A DNA stretch of 12,070 bases, taken from positions 1-12,070 of the forward strand of contig NZ_JBIIAW010000092.1 of the NCBI RefSeq assembly GCF_044239695.1, given 5' to 3'. Positions 1 to 6,017 of the stretch are shown here, one piece after another. Source of the stretch: Pseudolysinimonas_A sp044239695. GTDB taxonomy: Bacteria > Actinomycetota > Actinomycetes > Actinomycetales > Microbacteriaceae. The first letter of the stretch is position 1; every line of letters begins with the position of its first letter. The position numbers were made by a program, and so were the translations under genes. The notes beneath the pieces were generated by a model. The model did not search any database. It was given only the letters and a program-made list of their open reading frames with translations, and was not told the origin of the DNA.

Positions 1-1065
1 GCCGACGACCTCGCCTTCGCGCTGGCCCAGTTCGGTGAGGACCGCACCCGCGACTTCGCCCGCGCTCTCGACGCCGCGCGCGCCGACCTCGACCGGGCGT
101 TCGAACTGCAGAACCGGCTCGACGACGCCGAGTGGGAGGGCGAGAACCGCCGGCGGGGCTGGGCGAAGAGCATCCAGGCCATGGCCGATCGGGCCCGGGA
201 GACGGTGCAGGTCGAAGCCGCGCGCTTCGCCGAGCTGCGGCGCAGCGAAGAGAGCGCACCCGAGACGCTGAAGCTCATCCGCACGCAGCTCGCCGCCGTC
301 GAGGCCCGGCGCGCGGACGCGACGAAGGTGCTCGCCGTACTTGCCGAGGACTACGTCGACGCCGCCGTGGCTCCCGTGGCCGGCAACCTGGAGGCCGCCG
401 CGACCGCGGTCGCCGAGGCCCGTGCCGCCGCCGACGAGGTCGACGCCGCGATCGCCGCGAGCCGGGTCACGGCGGTGACCGACGCCCTCGCCACGGCGCA
501 GCAGCGTGCTCGGGATGCCGCCGCCCTGCTCGAGGCGATCGAGCACCGCCGCGACGAGCTGGCGGCCGCCGTCGCGGGTGTCGCCGCGCTGGCCGCCGAG
601 CAGAAGACGGCGCTCGAGGAGGCGCGGGCCCTGCGCGACGCTCCGCCGGACCCCGACTCGTCGGCGATCGTCAACGACGCCGTCGGCGCCCTCGAAGCCG
701 AGCTCGCCACGCTCGGCGGCACGGGCCGGCGCGATCCGGTCGCCGAGCTCGATCGCCTCGTGGATGCCGGGGACGCGCTCGACGTCGCCGTGTCGGCGGC
801 GCGCAACCAGCAGCGCCGCCTCGACGGCGCGCGCGGCGCCCTCGCCGGGGCGCTGGTCTCGGCGCGCACGCAGATCTCGTCGGTCGAGGACTACATCGGC
901 TCGCACGGCGGCGGCGCGGGGTCGCGCACGAAGCTCGCCGAGGCGAAGCGGGAACTCGTCATCGCCGAGAACGAGGCCGACCCGGTCGCCGCCCTCGATG
1001 CGGCCCGGCGCGCGCAGAACCGCGCCCGCGACGCCGACGACCTCGCGCGCTACGCGGGCGGCTGA
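1..1065 (+). CDS. C-terminal part of TPM-domain-family coiled-coil protein (5' end outside window)
   Basis: Frame 1 is open from the first base to the TGA at 1063-1065, giving 354 visible residues, so the gene starts left of the window. The visible part is almost wholly helical and rich in Ala, Glu, Arg and Asp, with no membrane segment and no catalytic motif. Residues 1-60 (a stretch like FGEDRTRDFARALDAARADL, then RAFELQNRLDDAE) resemble the linker that follows the TPM domain in long actinobacterial TPM proteins, where a secreted or membrane-anchored N-terminal domain is followed by a long coiled coil. A second Gly-rich break lies near residues 300-308 (SHGGGAGS). The family call rests on remembered similarity of this linker, since the TPM domain itself is not visible. 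A methionine at 181 is in frame but internal. The alternative is a generic coiled-coil envelope protein. GC is very high, as in the flagellar genes and unlike the next three genes. Confidence 0.7.
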   Translation, partial: ADDLAFALAQFGEDRTRDFARALDAARADLDRAFELQNRLDDAEWEGENRRRGWAKSIQAMADRARETVQVEAARFAELRRSEESAPETLKLIRTQLAAVEARRADATKVLAVLAEDYVDAAVAPVAGNLEAAATAVAEARAAADEVDAAIAASRVTAVTDALATAQQRARDAAALLEAIEHRRDELAAAVAGVAALAAEQKTALEEARALRDAPPDPDSSAIVNDAVGALEAELATLGGTGRRDPVAELDRLVDAGDALDVAVSAARNQQRRLDGARGALAGALVSARTQISSVEDYIGSHGGGAGSRTKLAEAKRELVIAENEADPVAALDAARRAQNRARDADDLARYAGG

Positions 1066-1241
1066 GACCCCAACGACTTCCAGGAGAATGTGGCCGAGGA
1101 GCGGCTGCATCCAGTCCGGGTCTCTCGCGCCTCGATAGGACAGATGGTTGAGGTCGCGGCTGAGCGGGCGAACGTACCGCACGACCTCCGGTGCGGGACC
1201 GAACGTTCGGCTGCCTTCCGGCGATCGGGGCACGCTCGCTA
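1066..1241. other. Convergent intergenic region at the left edge of the low-GC insert
   Basis: These 176 bases separate the stop of the coiled-coil gene (+) from the stop of the cyclase gene (-). No credible gene was found here. The sequence contains two small inverted repeats (described separately) but no tRNA, no integrase remnant and no obvious direct repeat shared with the right edge of the insert near 3998-4015. Confidence 0.5.
1177..1210. terminator. Tandem inverted repeats, possible bidirectional terminator
   Basis: A 6-bp stem CCGCAC (1177-1182) pairs with GTGCGG (1191-1196) around an 8-base loop. It is followed at once by the perfect 12-base palindrome CCGAACGTTCGG (1199-1210). Both lie between two convergent genes, where a bidirectional terminator is expected. 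There is no T-run, so a protein-binding site is an alternative. The 11-base CCGAACGTTCG occurs again at 1498-1508 inside the cyclase gene. Confidence 0.3.
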
Positions 1242-1904
1242 TCAGAGCATTGAAAGCTCGTCGGACGACGCGTCTCGCCTCGCGCGATCTAGATGAATCT
1301 CGCTAAAGGCGAGACGCACGTCAGGTCGCTTGTCCCGAAGGAGGCGTGCATCATCGAACTTCAGGCAGGCGATCTGTGTTGCTTGGTCAAGATGCGCCAA
1401 CGTCGCCAAATCGACGACCCCAAGAGAGTCAGCAGTGGAGGGCTCGTAGCCGACGAGCCGGCTGCATAGGTCAAGCGGACGCCCTAGGTAGTCCGCGCCG
1501 AACGTTCGTGCAGAACCCGCCGTTACTGCCGCCCTAAAATCCAACTTGGGTGCGCCAAAGCGGCCGCTCGCCTCCGCAACGGCATCGGCCAGCAGCAACA
1601 TCTCAAACGCGTGGCGAAGAGTGCGGGCGTAGACGAACACGCCATCGCCGAGCTCCTTGAACAGGCAAATGTCACCTGGCTTGTAGGAGCCCAGGAGCTC
1701 GCGGATTGCGATGACGAAGGCGGCGCTCCGCACGTACTCTTGCTCTTCGCTGATCTCTCGAGCGGCCGCACTCCCCACCAAGTCGACTATCACCCAGAAC
1801 CCGAAGACCTCTTCTGAATTCGTGAACAGGCGCTGACCCGCCGCCGCGGCATTGATGCTGAACCTATTCGCAGTTGTCGCAAGTTCACTAAGAGGGATGG
1901 CCAC
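1242..1904 (-). CDS. Class III nucleotide cyclase, Pycsar PycC-like
   Basis: Predicted class III cyclase domain protein of 220 aa from a GTG start at 1904, soluble, with no membrane segment. Both metal-binding aspartates of the fold are visible: D41 in VIVDLVGS and D87 in FKELGDGVF. The back half carries the usual strand-and-loop pattern (FRAAVTAG, then FGADYLGRPLDLCSRL). R149 aligns with the transition-state arginine, and D145 stands where most cyclases have Asn. In the Pycsar family such stand-alone cyclases make cCMP or cUMP on phage infection and so activate a membrane or TIR effector. Here the PycTM-like effector lies 1.5 kb away. The GTG follows the TAG of the upstream dGTPase-like gene by one base, with GGGG about 10 bases before it, so the two are probably co-translated. 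The frame stays open upstream to 2090, but that part overlaps the other gene and has no cyclase-like sequence. Product identity (cUMP, cCMP or even cAMP) cannot be read from sequence alone. Confidence 0.85.
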   Translation of the reverse strand: MAIPLSELATTANRFSINAAAAGQRLFTNSEEVFGFWVIVDLVGSAAAREISEEQEYVRSAAFVIAIRELLGSYKPGDICLFKELGDGVFVYARTLRHAFEMLLLADAVAEASGRFGAPKLDFRAAVTAGSARTFGADYLGRPLDLCSRLVGYEPSTADSLGVVDLATLAHLDQATQIACLKFDDARLLRDKRPDVRLAFSEIHLDRARRDASSDELSML

Positions 1905-1905
1905 G

Positions 1906-3321
1906 CTAGCGAAGCCCCACGAGTTCGAACACATCGCGGTCTGACATCGTTGCGAGCACCGCGACGCTCGCCTGAACTCGAAACTCTTTGCTCTTGGCCA
2001 GAAGCGCGACTTGTTGTTCTTGCTCGTCGGTGCCCCACCCTTCGAGTACAGCGATCCGGTGCACGGCCCTACGCAGAGGGCTGCCGTCATAGGCGTCAGC
2101 CTTCGCGAGGATGTCCAACGCAGTGGAAATCAGCGCTTCTAGTGCGGAGTTACGCGCCTCGATCAAGCGATGGCCGAAGACTTGGCGGCCAAGGAAGTCC
2201 TTGGTGTAACGAAGGACTTCCTGTCCCCCGTCCGAGAGCGTGATGGTTTCCCTGATCCTTGACTCGCGGCGCGTTCGATCATCGCCGAGCCTGTCGAGCC
2301 GAGGCTCGGAAGTGTTGACCAGGTCGTGAATGAAGAACGAGTACAGCGCACCGGAGTCCTTGGCTGTGAGTGCGGCGTACGCCGTGGGCGTCCAAGAGTG
2401 TGCGTCAGCACCGAGCGTCGCAAGGACTGGCGACCTCTCGTCGAGAAGATCGACCCGCGATGCCTCCGCGAGGTTCTCAATCACCCATGCAATGTCATCG
2501 CAGTAGCGCGCGACCATTGCCTCGTATGTCGCATGTGAGTTGGAGATGCCATAGCTGGTCTCGCCAAACTTCACTTCGTGGGAGAACTCGTCGGAAACGT
2601 CCTTCAATGAATGGTGCCAGATCCCATAGAGAAGCTGTGCAGTGTAGAGCGACCCTTGTCCGTCGGATCGAGGCTTCTTCAAGAAGGGATTCATTGCAAG
2701 GTGCCAGTAGCTGAACATGCCCGACGTGTACGGCGACGAGTCTAGATCGCTGAAAGCCCACGGGAAATACTCGCGGACAGCGACACGGCTATCTGGATTC
2801 TTGATTTTTGCAATCCACGTCGGAATCCCGCTTGGCTCGTTGCCAAATTTCTGAGGGACAGGCTCGCCCCTTGTGAATTGCTTGATGATCCAGTCGGGAA
2901 CACGATCTTTCCCGACGTGGATGAAGGGGACCGCTCCGATCTTAGAGCCAAGCGCGATGGCTTCCGCGAGGTCGGGATTCAGCCTTAACCTCGTTGCGAT
3001 CACCCGCGCAAGGTGGGCGGCCTTGACCGCATGACTGGTGTAGTTGCGCGCACGCGTGGTGTTGCCGAAGAGCAGAACGTGATACTTATCGTCCTGCCTT
3101 CGGAAACGATCGGAGTAGAGAATTCTGTCACGGTCGAGAGAAAGAGGCGTCCTGCCCTTGACTCGAGATTGAGTCTCAGGGTCTGCGTAACTTCGGCCCA
3201 GCACCTCCACTGCTGACTCACCAGTGAGCAGCGTTGCTTGGGCGCCCGTCATCGCCTGAGGCCTAAGTTCCAGCGGTTTCTCGATGGCGAGAACATGCTG
3301 TGTATAGACGTCGCTAGTCAC
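1906..3321 (-). CDS. dGTPase-like HD-superfamily protein with degenerate HD motif
   Basis: 471 aa from the GTG at 3321. The frame remains open to a TTG at 3405, and a GTG at 3339 is also possible. The 3321 start is preferred because GAGAGGG sits five bases upstream, whereas TTG 3405 has no purine-rich site. The dGTPase family signature is clear. LDRDRILYSDRFRR (about residues 62-75) matches the conserved RDRDRI..S.AFRRL block. RARNYTSHAVKAAHLAR (90-106) carries the first metal-ligand His (H97). LAEAIALG is followed by SKIGAVPFIHVGKD where active enzymes have HDLGHPPFGHAGE, so the HD dyad is S126-K127 and a following His is Ala (A130). CDDIAW (274-279) keeps the last metal Asp. IWHHS (about 234-238) matches a further conserved His region. 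Loss of two of four metal ligands suggests a catalytically dead or altered nucleotide-binding protein. Active dGTPases deplete dNTPs and some act against phage. A sensor or regulator role beside the cyclase is inference. Confidence 0.8.
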   Translation of the reverse strand: MTSDVYTQHVLAIEKPLELRPQAMTGAQATLLTGESAVEVLGRSYADPETQSRVKGRTPLSLDRDRILYSDRFRRQDDKYHVLLFGNTTRARNYTSHAVKAAHLARVIATRLRLNPDLAEAIALGSKIGAVPFIHVGKDRVPDWIIKQFTRGEPVPQKFGNEPSGIPTWIAKIKNPDSRVAVREYFPWAFSDLDSSPYTSGMFSYWHLAMNPFLKKPRSDGQGSLYTAQLLYGIWHHSLKDVSDEFSHEVKFGETSYGISNSHATYEAMVARYCDDIAWVIENLAEASRVDLLDERSPVLATLGADAHSWTPTAYAALTAKDSGALYSFFIHDLVNTSEPRLDRLGDDRTRRESRIRETITLSDGGQEVLRYTKDFLGRQVFGHRLIEARNSALEALISTALDILAKADAYDGSPLRRAVHRIAVLEGWGTDEQEQQVALLAKSKEFRVQASVAVLATMSDRDVFELVGLR

Positions 3322-3326
3322 GGGAG

Positions 3327-3333
3327 CCCTCTC
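3327..3333 (-). promoter_or_regulatory. Ribosome binding site favouring GTG 3321 start
   Basis: On the minus strand GAGAGGG is followed by five bases (CTCCC) and then GTG at 3321-3319. It is the best Shine-Dalgarno match upstream of any candidate start of the dGTPase-like gene and is the main reason for choosing this start over TTG 3405. Confidence 0.45.
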
Positions 3334-3379
3334 GATCACGAGTTCGAACTCGCCAATCCTCGCCAGATCCCGGCGATCA

Positions 3380-3408
3380 TTGACTGGAGCTTCGATTAGC
3401 GGCAATCT
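3380..3408 (+). promoter_or_regulatory. Candidate promoter for the PycTM-like gene
   Basis: TTGACT (3380-3385) matches five of six bases of the -35 consensus. A 17-base spacer leads to CAATCT (3403-3408), a weak -10. Transcription would start near 3415, leaving a leader of about 40 bases before GTG 3458. Actinobacterial promoters are variable, so this is only a candidate. Confidence 0.25.
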
Positions 3409-3431
3409 ACCGACAACGTCACCGCAAACAA
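3404..3431 (-). promoter_or_regulatory. Candidate promoter for the dGTPase-like/cyclase pair
   Basis: On the minus strand TTGTTT (3431-3426) and TAGATT (3409-3404) are separated by 16 bases. TAGATT fits the TAnnnT pattern of a -10 box. It overlaps the candidate -10 of the opposite promoter almost base for base. If real, the start of transcription would fall near 3397, inside the extended open frame, which again argues for a translation start downstream of TTG 3405. Confidence 0.22.
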
Positions 3432-3457
3432 CCCTGGAAGGACCAGGACAACAAATC

Positions 3458-3997
3458 GTGTCGGATTCGGAGAACAGCGTGACAGTCGAACCCTCGGAGA
3501 GCGCTTGGCAGATCTATGCGGCAATCTCCGATGCGATCGGAAAGGTTGACGCGAAGGCGTCCTACTTCTTGGCCCTCGACTCGGGTCTCGTCGTGGCACT
3601 GATTGCGCTCTCTGATGGAGGCCAAATCTTCGAGTCCGTCGATCCGATTCGTAGGGGACTCTTCTATTGGCCCGGATTCGCGTTGTTGCTGGTGGCGGCA
3701 GCACTGGCCGCGTGGGCGATCGCGCCGCGTCTCAACGTCGCCAAAGCGGCTCAGACTCCCTCAAATCACTCGGGATCGGACTTCACGTACTTCGGGCGCC
3801 TGCGGTCACTTGCCCCACGGGAACTCGAGCGCATCCTCAGCGAGGAGGACCCGACCGCCTCTCTTTCGCGGAGCATTGTCGCAATGTCGACAATCGCATG
3901 GAGAAAGCATCGGATCGTGTGGTGGTCGCTTCTTACCACCGGGATTGGTGTCCTTGCGGAAGTGACGTTGGCAGCGTTGGAGATCGTTCTTCCGTAG
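3458..3997 (+). CDS. Pycsar effector PycTM-like membrane protein (DUF5706-type)
   Basis: 179 aa from the GTG at 3458, preceded by AGGA at 3445-3448 and GGAAGGA at 3436-3442. The frame is open further up to a TTG at 3380, but that part would overlap the divergent gene. The pattern fits the Pycsar TM effector family. An N-terminal helix leads into KVDAKASYFLALDSGLVVAL (residues 29-48, first membrane segment about 36-52). A strong second segment spans about 69-90 (LFYWPGFALLLVAAALAAWA) and ends in AIAPRLN. A soluble loop with FTYFGRLRSLAPRELERIL (109-127) follows, then a long helix and a third segment at about 152-177 after WRKHR. In characterised Pycsar systems cyclic pyrimidine mononucleotides activate the effector, which damages the inner membrane and stops phage growth. 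The pairing with a nearby class III cyclase strongly supports this role. It is odd that the gene is divergent from the cyclase rather than in the same operon. Confidence 0.85.
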   Translation: MSDSENSVTVEPSESAWQIYAAISDAIGKVDAKASYFLALDSGLVVALIALSDGGQIFESVDPIRRGLFYWPGFALLLVAAALAAWAIAPRLNVAKAAQTPSNHSGSDFTYFGRLRSLAPRELERILSEEDPTASLSRSIVAMSTIAWRKHRIVWWSLLTTGIGVLAEVTLAALEIVLP

Positions 3998-4015
3998 CAG
4001 GAGGAGCCTTCGCGC

Positions 4016-4921
4016 TCACGCCGACGCGGCAACCAGGTTCGACGGGGTCTCCCCCGCCGCCAGCGCCGCGATCTGGCGCCGCACGAGGGCCTCGACGGCG
4101 TCGGGCATCGTGCGCACCTGACCGCCGACGTGCGGGGAGATGACGACGCCCGGCGCGCTCCACAGCGGGTGCCCCGCGGGGAGGGGTTCCGGATCGGTGA
4201 CGTCGAGCCCCGCCCGCAGCCGCCCGGTGCCGAGCTCCCCGAGCAGCGCATCGGTATCGACGATGCCGCCGCGCCCGATGTTCACGAGGATCGCGCCGTC
4301 GGGCATCCGGGCCAGGAATCCCGCATCGACGAGGTGGTGCGTCGAGTCGTCGAGCGGCAGGCAGATCACGACGGCCTCGGCACCGCTCAGCAGCTCGGGC
4401 AGCTCGTCGAGCGCCGCCACCTCGCCGCGGGAGTCGGTGCGCCGCGACCGGGCCACCCGCACCGGTCTCGCGTCGAACGGCAGGAGGCGGTCGACCATCG
4501 CGCTGCCGAGTCCGCCGGCACCGACGACGACAACGCGGAGCCCGGCGAGGCCGCGGGTGAAGCCGCCGCGCCACTCCTGGGCATCCTGCTGCCGCACGAA
4601 CCGCGGCAGGTCGCGTTGCGCGGCGAGCACCAGCGCCATCCCGATCTCGGCCGCCGGACCTTCGTGCACGCCCGCCGCGTTGGCGAACGCGACCCCCTCG
4701 GGGAGGCGCTCGAGCACTCCGTCGTAGCCGATGCTCTGGCTCTGCACGAGCCGGACGGCGACGCCGTCGAGCGCCGCGAGTAGATCGAGCGACCCCATAT
4801 AGGGCGGCACGACGACATCGATCGCCGGCCACGGCGCCGGGGAGGCGAGATCCCACACGACGACCTCGGCCGCGTCGGCGAGCCGCGTGCGCAGGTCCTC
4901 GGTGGGGACGGTGATGCGCAT
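4016..4921 (-). CDS. D-isomer-specific 2-hydroxyacid dehydrogenase family protein
   Basis: Predicted NAD(P)H-dependent oxidoreductase of 301 aa interconverting a 2-keto acid and a D-2-hydroxy acid; substrate unknown. The Rossmann nucleotide-binding loop is at 131-140 (VVVGAGGLGS, G134-x-G136-x-x-G139). The catalytic triad of the family is complete: R217 in NIGRGGIVD, E245 in DVTDPEPLP and H264 in ISPHVGG. The N-terminal substrate domain is short, with NAAGVHEGPAAEIGMALVL at about 81-99 as the usual hinge region. At 301 aa the protein is on the short side for the family, like the GhrA/phosphoglycerate-dehydrogenase-like members of actinobacteria. Its ATG at 4921 lies 20 bases after the csrA stop with only a weak ribosome site. 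It may be the last gene of the flagellar transcript or have its own promoter. A metabolic link to motility is not evident. Its stop faces the PycTM-like gene across 18 bases. Confidence 0.9.
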   Translation of the reverse strand: MRITVPTEDLRTRLADAAEVVVWDLASPAPWPAIDVVVPPYMGSLDLLAALDGVAVRLVQSQSIGYDGVLERLPEGVAFANAAGVHEGPAAEIGMALVLAAQRDLPRFVRQQDAQEWRGGFTRGLAGLRVVVVGAGGLGSAMVDRLLPFDARPVRVARSRRTDSRGEVAALDELPELLSGAEAVVICLPLDDSTHHLVDAGFLARMPDGAILVNIGRGGIVDTDALLGELGTGRLRAGLDVTDPEPLPAGHPLWSAPGVVISPHVGGQVRTMPDAVEALVRRQIAALAAGETPSNLVAASA

Positions 4922-4941
4922 CCGAGGCGAGGGGACCGCGG

Positions 4942-5205
4942 TCAGGAGGAGGCGCCGTCGGCGGGCTTCGCCGCCCGGCCCCCGAGGGCTTCGGCGAGCG
5001 CCGCCCCGGTCGACTCGTCGCCGGCCTGCGCGGCTTCGGCGTTGGCTTCGGCGAGCGCCTCGACCACTTCGTGCCGCTGGATGCGGATGCCCCGCGGGGC
5101 GTCGACGCCCACGCGCACCCCGTCGCGGCGCACATCGATGATCGTCACGACGATGTCGTCCCCGATGAGGACCTTCTCGCCCTTCTTGCGTGTGACGACC
5201 AACAT
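4942..5205 (-). CDS. csrA: Carbon storage/translational regulator CsrA
   Basis: CsrA is a small homodimeric RNA-binding protein that represses or stabilises mRNAs by binding GGA motifs near ribosome sites. In flagellated Gram-positive bacteria it commonly represses flagellin translation and is antagonised by FliW. The 87-aa product starts at ATG 5205 with the hallmark MLVVTRKKGEKVLIGDDI and continues through VTIIDVRRDGVRVGVDAPRG. The RNA-contacting R44 is present in RIQRHEVVEAL. The core ends near residue 52. The remaining 35 residues are an Ala-rich, probably disordered tail beyond the usual 60-75 aa of the family. The gene begins 17 bases after the FlhF-like stop and is in the same orientation as the flagellar operon. 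No strong Shine-Dalgarno lies at normal distance, and the nearest GGAGG is about 24 bases upstream, so translation may depend on the upstream gene. Confidence 0.95.
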   Translation of the reverse strand: MLVVTRKKGEKVLIGDDIVVTIIDVRRDGVRVGVDAPRGIRIQRHEVVEALAEANAEAAQAGDESTGAALAEALGGRAAKPADGASS

Positions 5206-5222
5206 GGCGTCGAGACTAGCCC

Positions 5223-6017
5223 CTAGCCTCCGAGTTCCCCCCGAGGCAAGCCGAGGAGTCCGACCGTGCCGGCACTCGCGGTGTACGGGCCGGCGAGAGC
5301 GAGATACGCGTCGAGGCGGCGGTGCCGGGCGAGCGCGCTGACCCAGGCCTTGGTGTCCTCGTGCTTGCGCGCCGGGTCGATCACGACCCAGAGCCGGTCG
5401 GGCGCGATCTGTCCGACCCGGATGTCGGCGGCGACCTGCTCGGGATCGCCCGAGCCGACGCCCCAGGCCAGGAAGACGGGCAGCCCTGCCTCCTCGGCAT
5501 CCGCCTTCTGCAGCACGGCGGTGCGGCGGTCGTCGATGCGGGCAGCGGCGCGCGACTCGAGTCCGCCGCCGATGCGCAGGATGCCTGCGGGGCCGGCCAG
5601 GTGCGCCGCGACGGGGAGCGCCTCACCGAGCAACCCGGCGATCATGACGAGTTCGCCGGGCGCGCGCTTCAGCATCGCGATGCGGGGCACCGTCGCTCCC
5701 CGTCCCAGCGGTCGGCGGGTGGCGAGCATCGACTCGAAGTCGCCGAGCACGCGATCGAATCCCGGCCCCTGCGTCGACAGCCGATCGGATGCCGGAACGA
5801 GCGCCTCGTCGTCGAGCGACTCCGGCAGATCCGGGAGCACGGGATCGGGGAGTTCGACGACGAGGTCCAGGTAGCGGCGGGCGAAGAAGCCCGCGATGCC
5901 GCCGGTGCGCACCTCGTCGACCCGGATCAGCCGGGCGGACGGCCCGTGCAGGGCGCGTACGTGCGCCGCCGGGTCCCCGACCCGGGCGGGGTCACACCGC
6001 AATCGGATCCAGGACAC
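5223..6017 (-). CDS. FlhF-like protein lacking GTPase motifs
   Basis: 264 aa from a GTG at 6017 that lies inside the end of flhA (26-base overlap), with a strong GGGGGTGG site just upstream, so translation is coupled to flhA. The gene occupies the position where many bacteria have flhF. Its N-terminus resembles FlhF: RTGGIAGFFARRYLDLVVEL at residues 37-56 matches the GG..GFF motif found after the first helix. The region that should hold the GTPase P-loop (GxxGxGKT) reads VMIAGLLGEALPVAAHL (124-140), with no GKT. The later segment DRLWVVIDPARKHEDT (207-222) parallels the DTAGR box without its key residues. The fold may therefore be an SRP-GTPase relic that does not hydrolyse GTP. FlhF normally sets flagellum number and place at the membrane, so a scaffold role is inferred. 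The alternative is an unrelated actinobacterial flagellar hypothetical. Confidence 0.65.
   Translation of the reverse strand: MSWIRLRCDPARVGDPAAHVRALHGPSARLIRVDEVRTGGIAGFFARRYLDLVVELPDPVLPDLPESLDDEALVPASDRLSTQGPGFDRVLGDFESMLATRRPLGRGATVPRIAMLKRAPGELVMIAGLLGEALPVAAHLAGPAGILRIGGGLESRAAARIDDRRTAVLQKADAEEAGLPVFLAWGVGSGDPEQVAADIRVGQIAPDRLWVVIDPARKHEDTKAWVSALARHRRLDAYLALAGPYTASAGTVGLLGLPRGELGG

Larger units (their letters stand above)
1242..3997. other. Putative Pycsar-type defence island of lower GC
   Basis: The three genes between the coiled-coil gene and the dehydrogenase gene share a lower GC content (55-60% in the blocks counted, against 73-83% outside) and less biased third codon positions. 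They make one functional set: cyclase, dGTPase-like partner and membrane effector. This composition points to horizontal transfer. No transposase, integrase, tRNA target or flanking direct repeat is visible, so the mechanism of insertion is unknown. Confidence 0.6.

Noticed and set aside
132..1151. Alternative plus-strand frame of 339 codons over the first gene
   Set aside because: Arg/Gly-rich low-complexity product. The frame ending at 1065 has natural coiled-coil composition and is open from the window edge.
1905..2090. Upstream extension of the cyclase frame to a start at 2090
   Set aside because: It overlaps the end of the dGTPase-like gene in a shifted frame and is Cys/Ser/Arg-rich without domain similarity. 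A GTG at 1904, one base after the preceding stop, is a better start.
3380..3457. Upstream extension of the PycTM-like frame to TTG 3380
   Set aside because: It would overlap the divergent gene region and the candidate promoter. GTG 3458 has a ribosome site and begins just before the family-like sequence.
1242..3997. Prophage fragment, insertion sequence or toxin-antitoxin pair as explanation for the insert
   Set aside because: No transposase, integrase, phage structural gene, terminal inverted repeats or antitoxin-like DNA-binding protein is visible. Cyclase plus membrane effector explains the content better.
3933..5135. Minus-strand open frame of 400 codons across the dehydrogenase and csrA
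   Set aside because: Overlaps the dehydrogenase (full catalytic triad) and csrA in another frame; Arg/Pro-rich shadow product.
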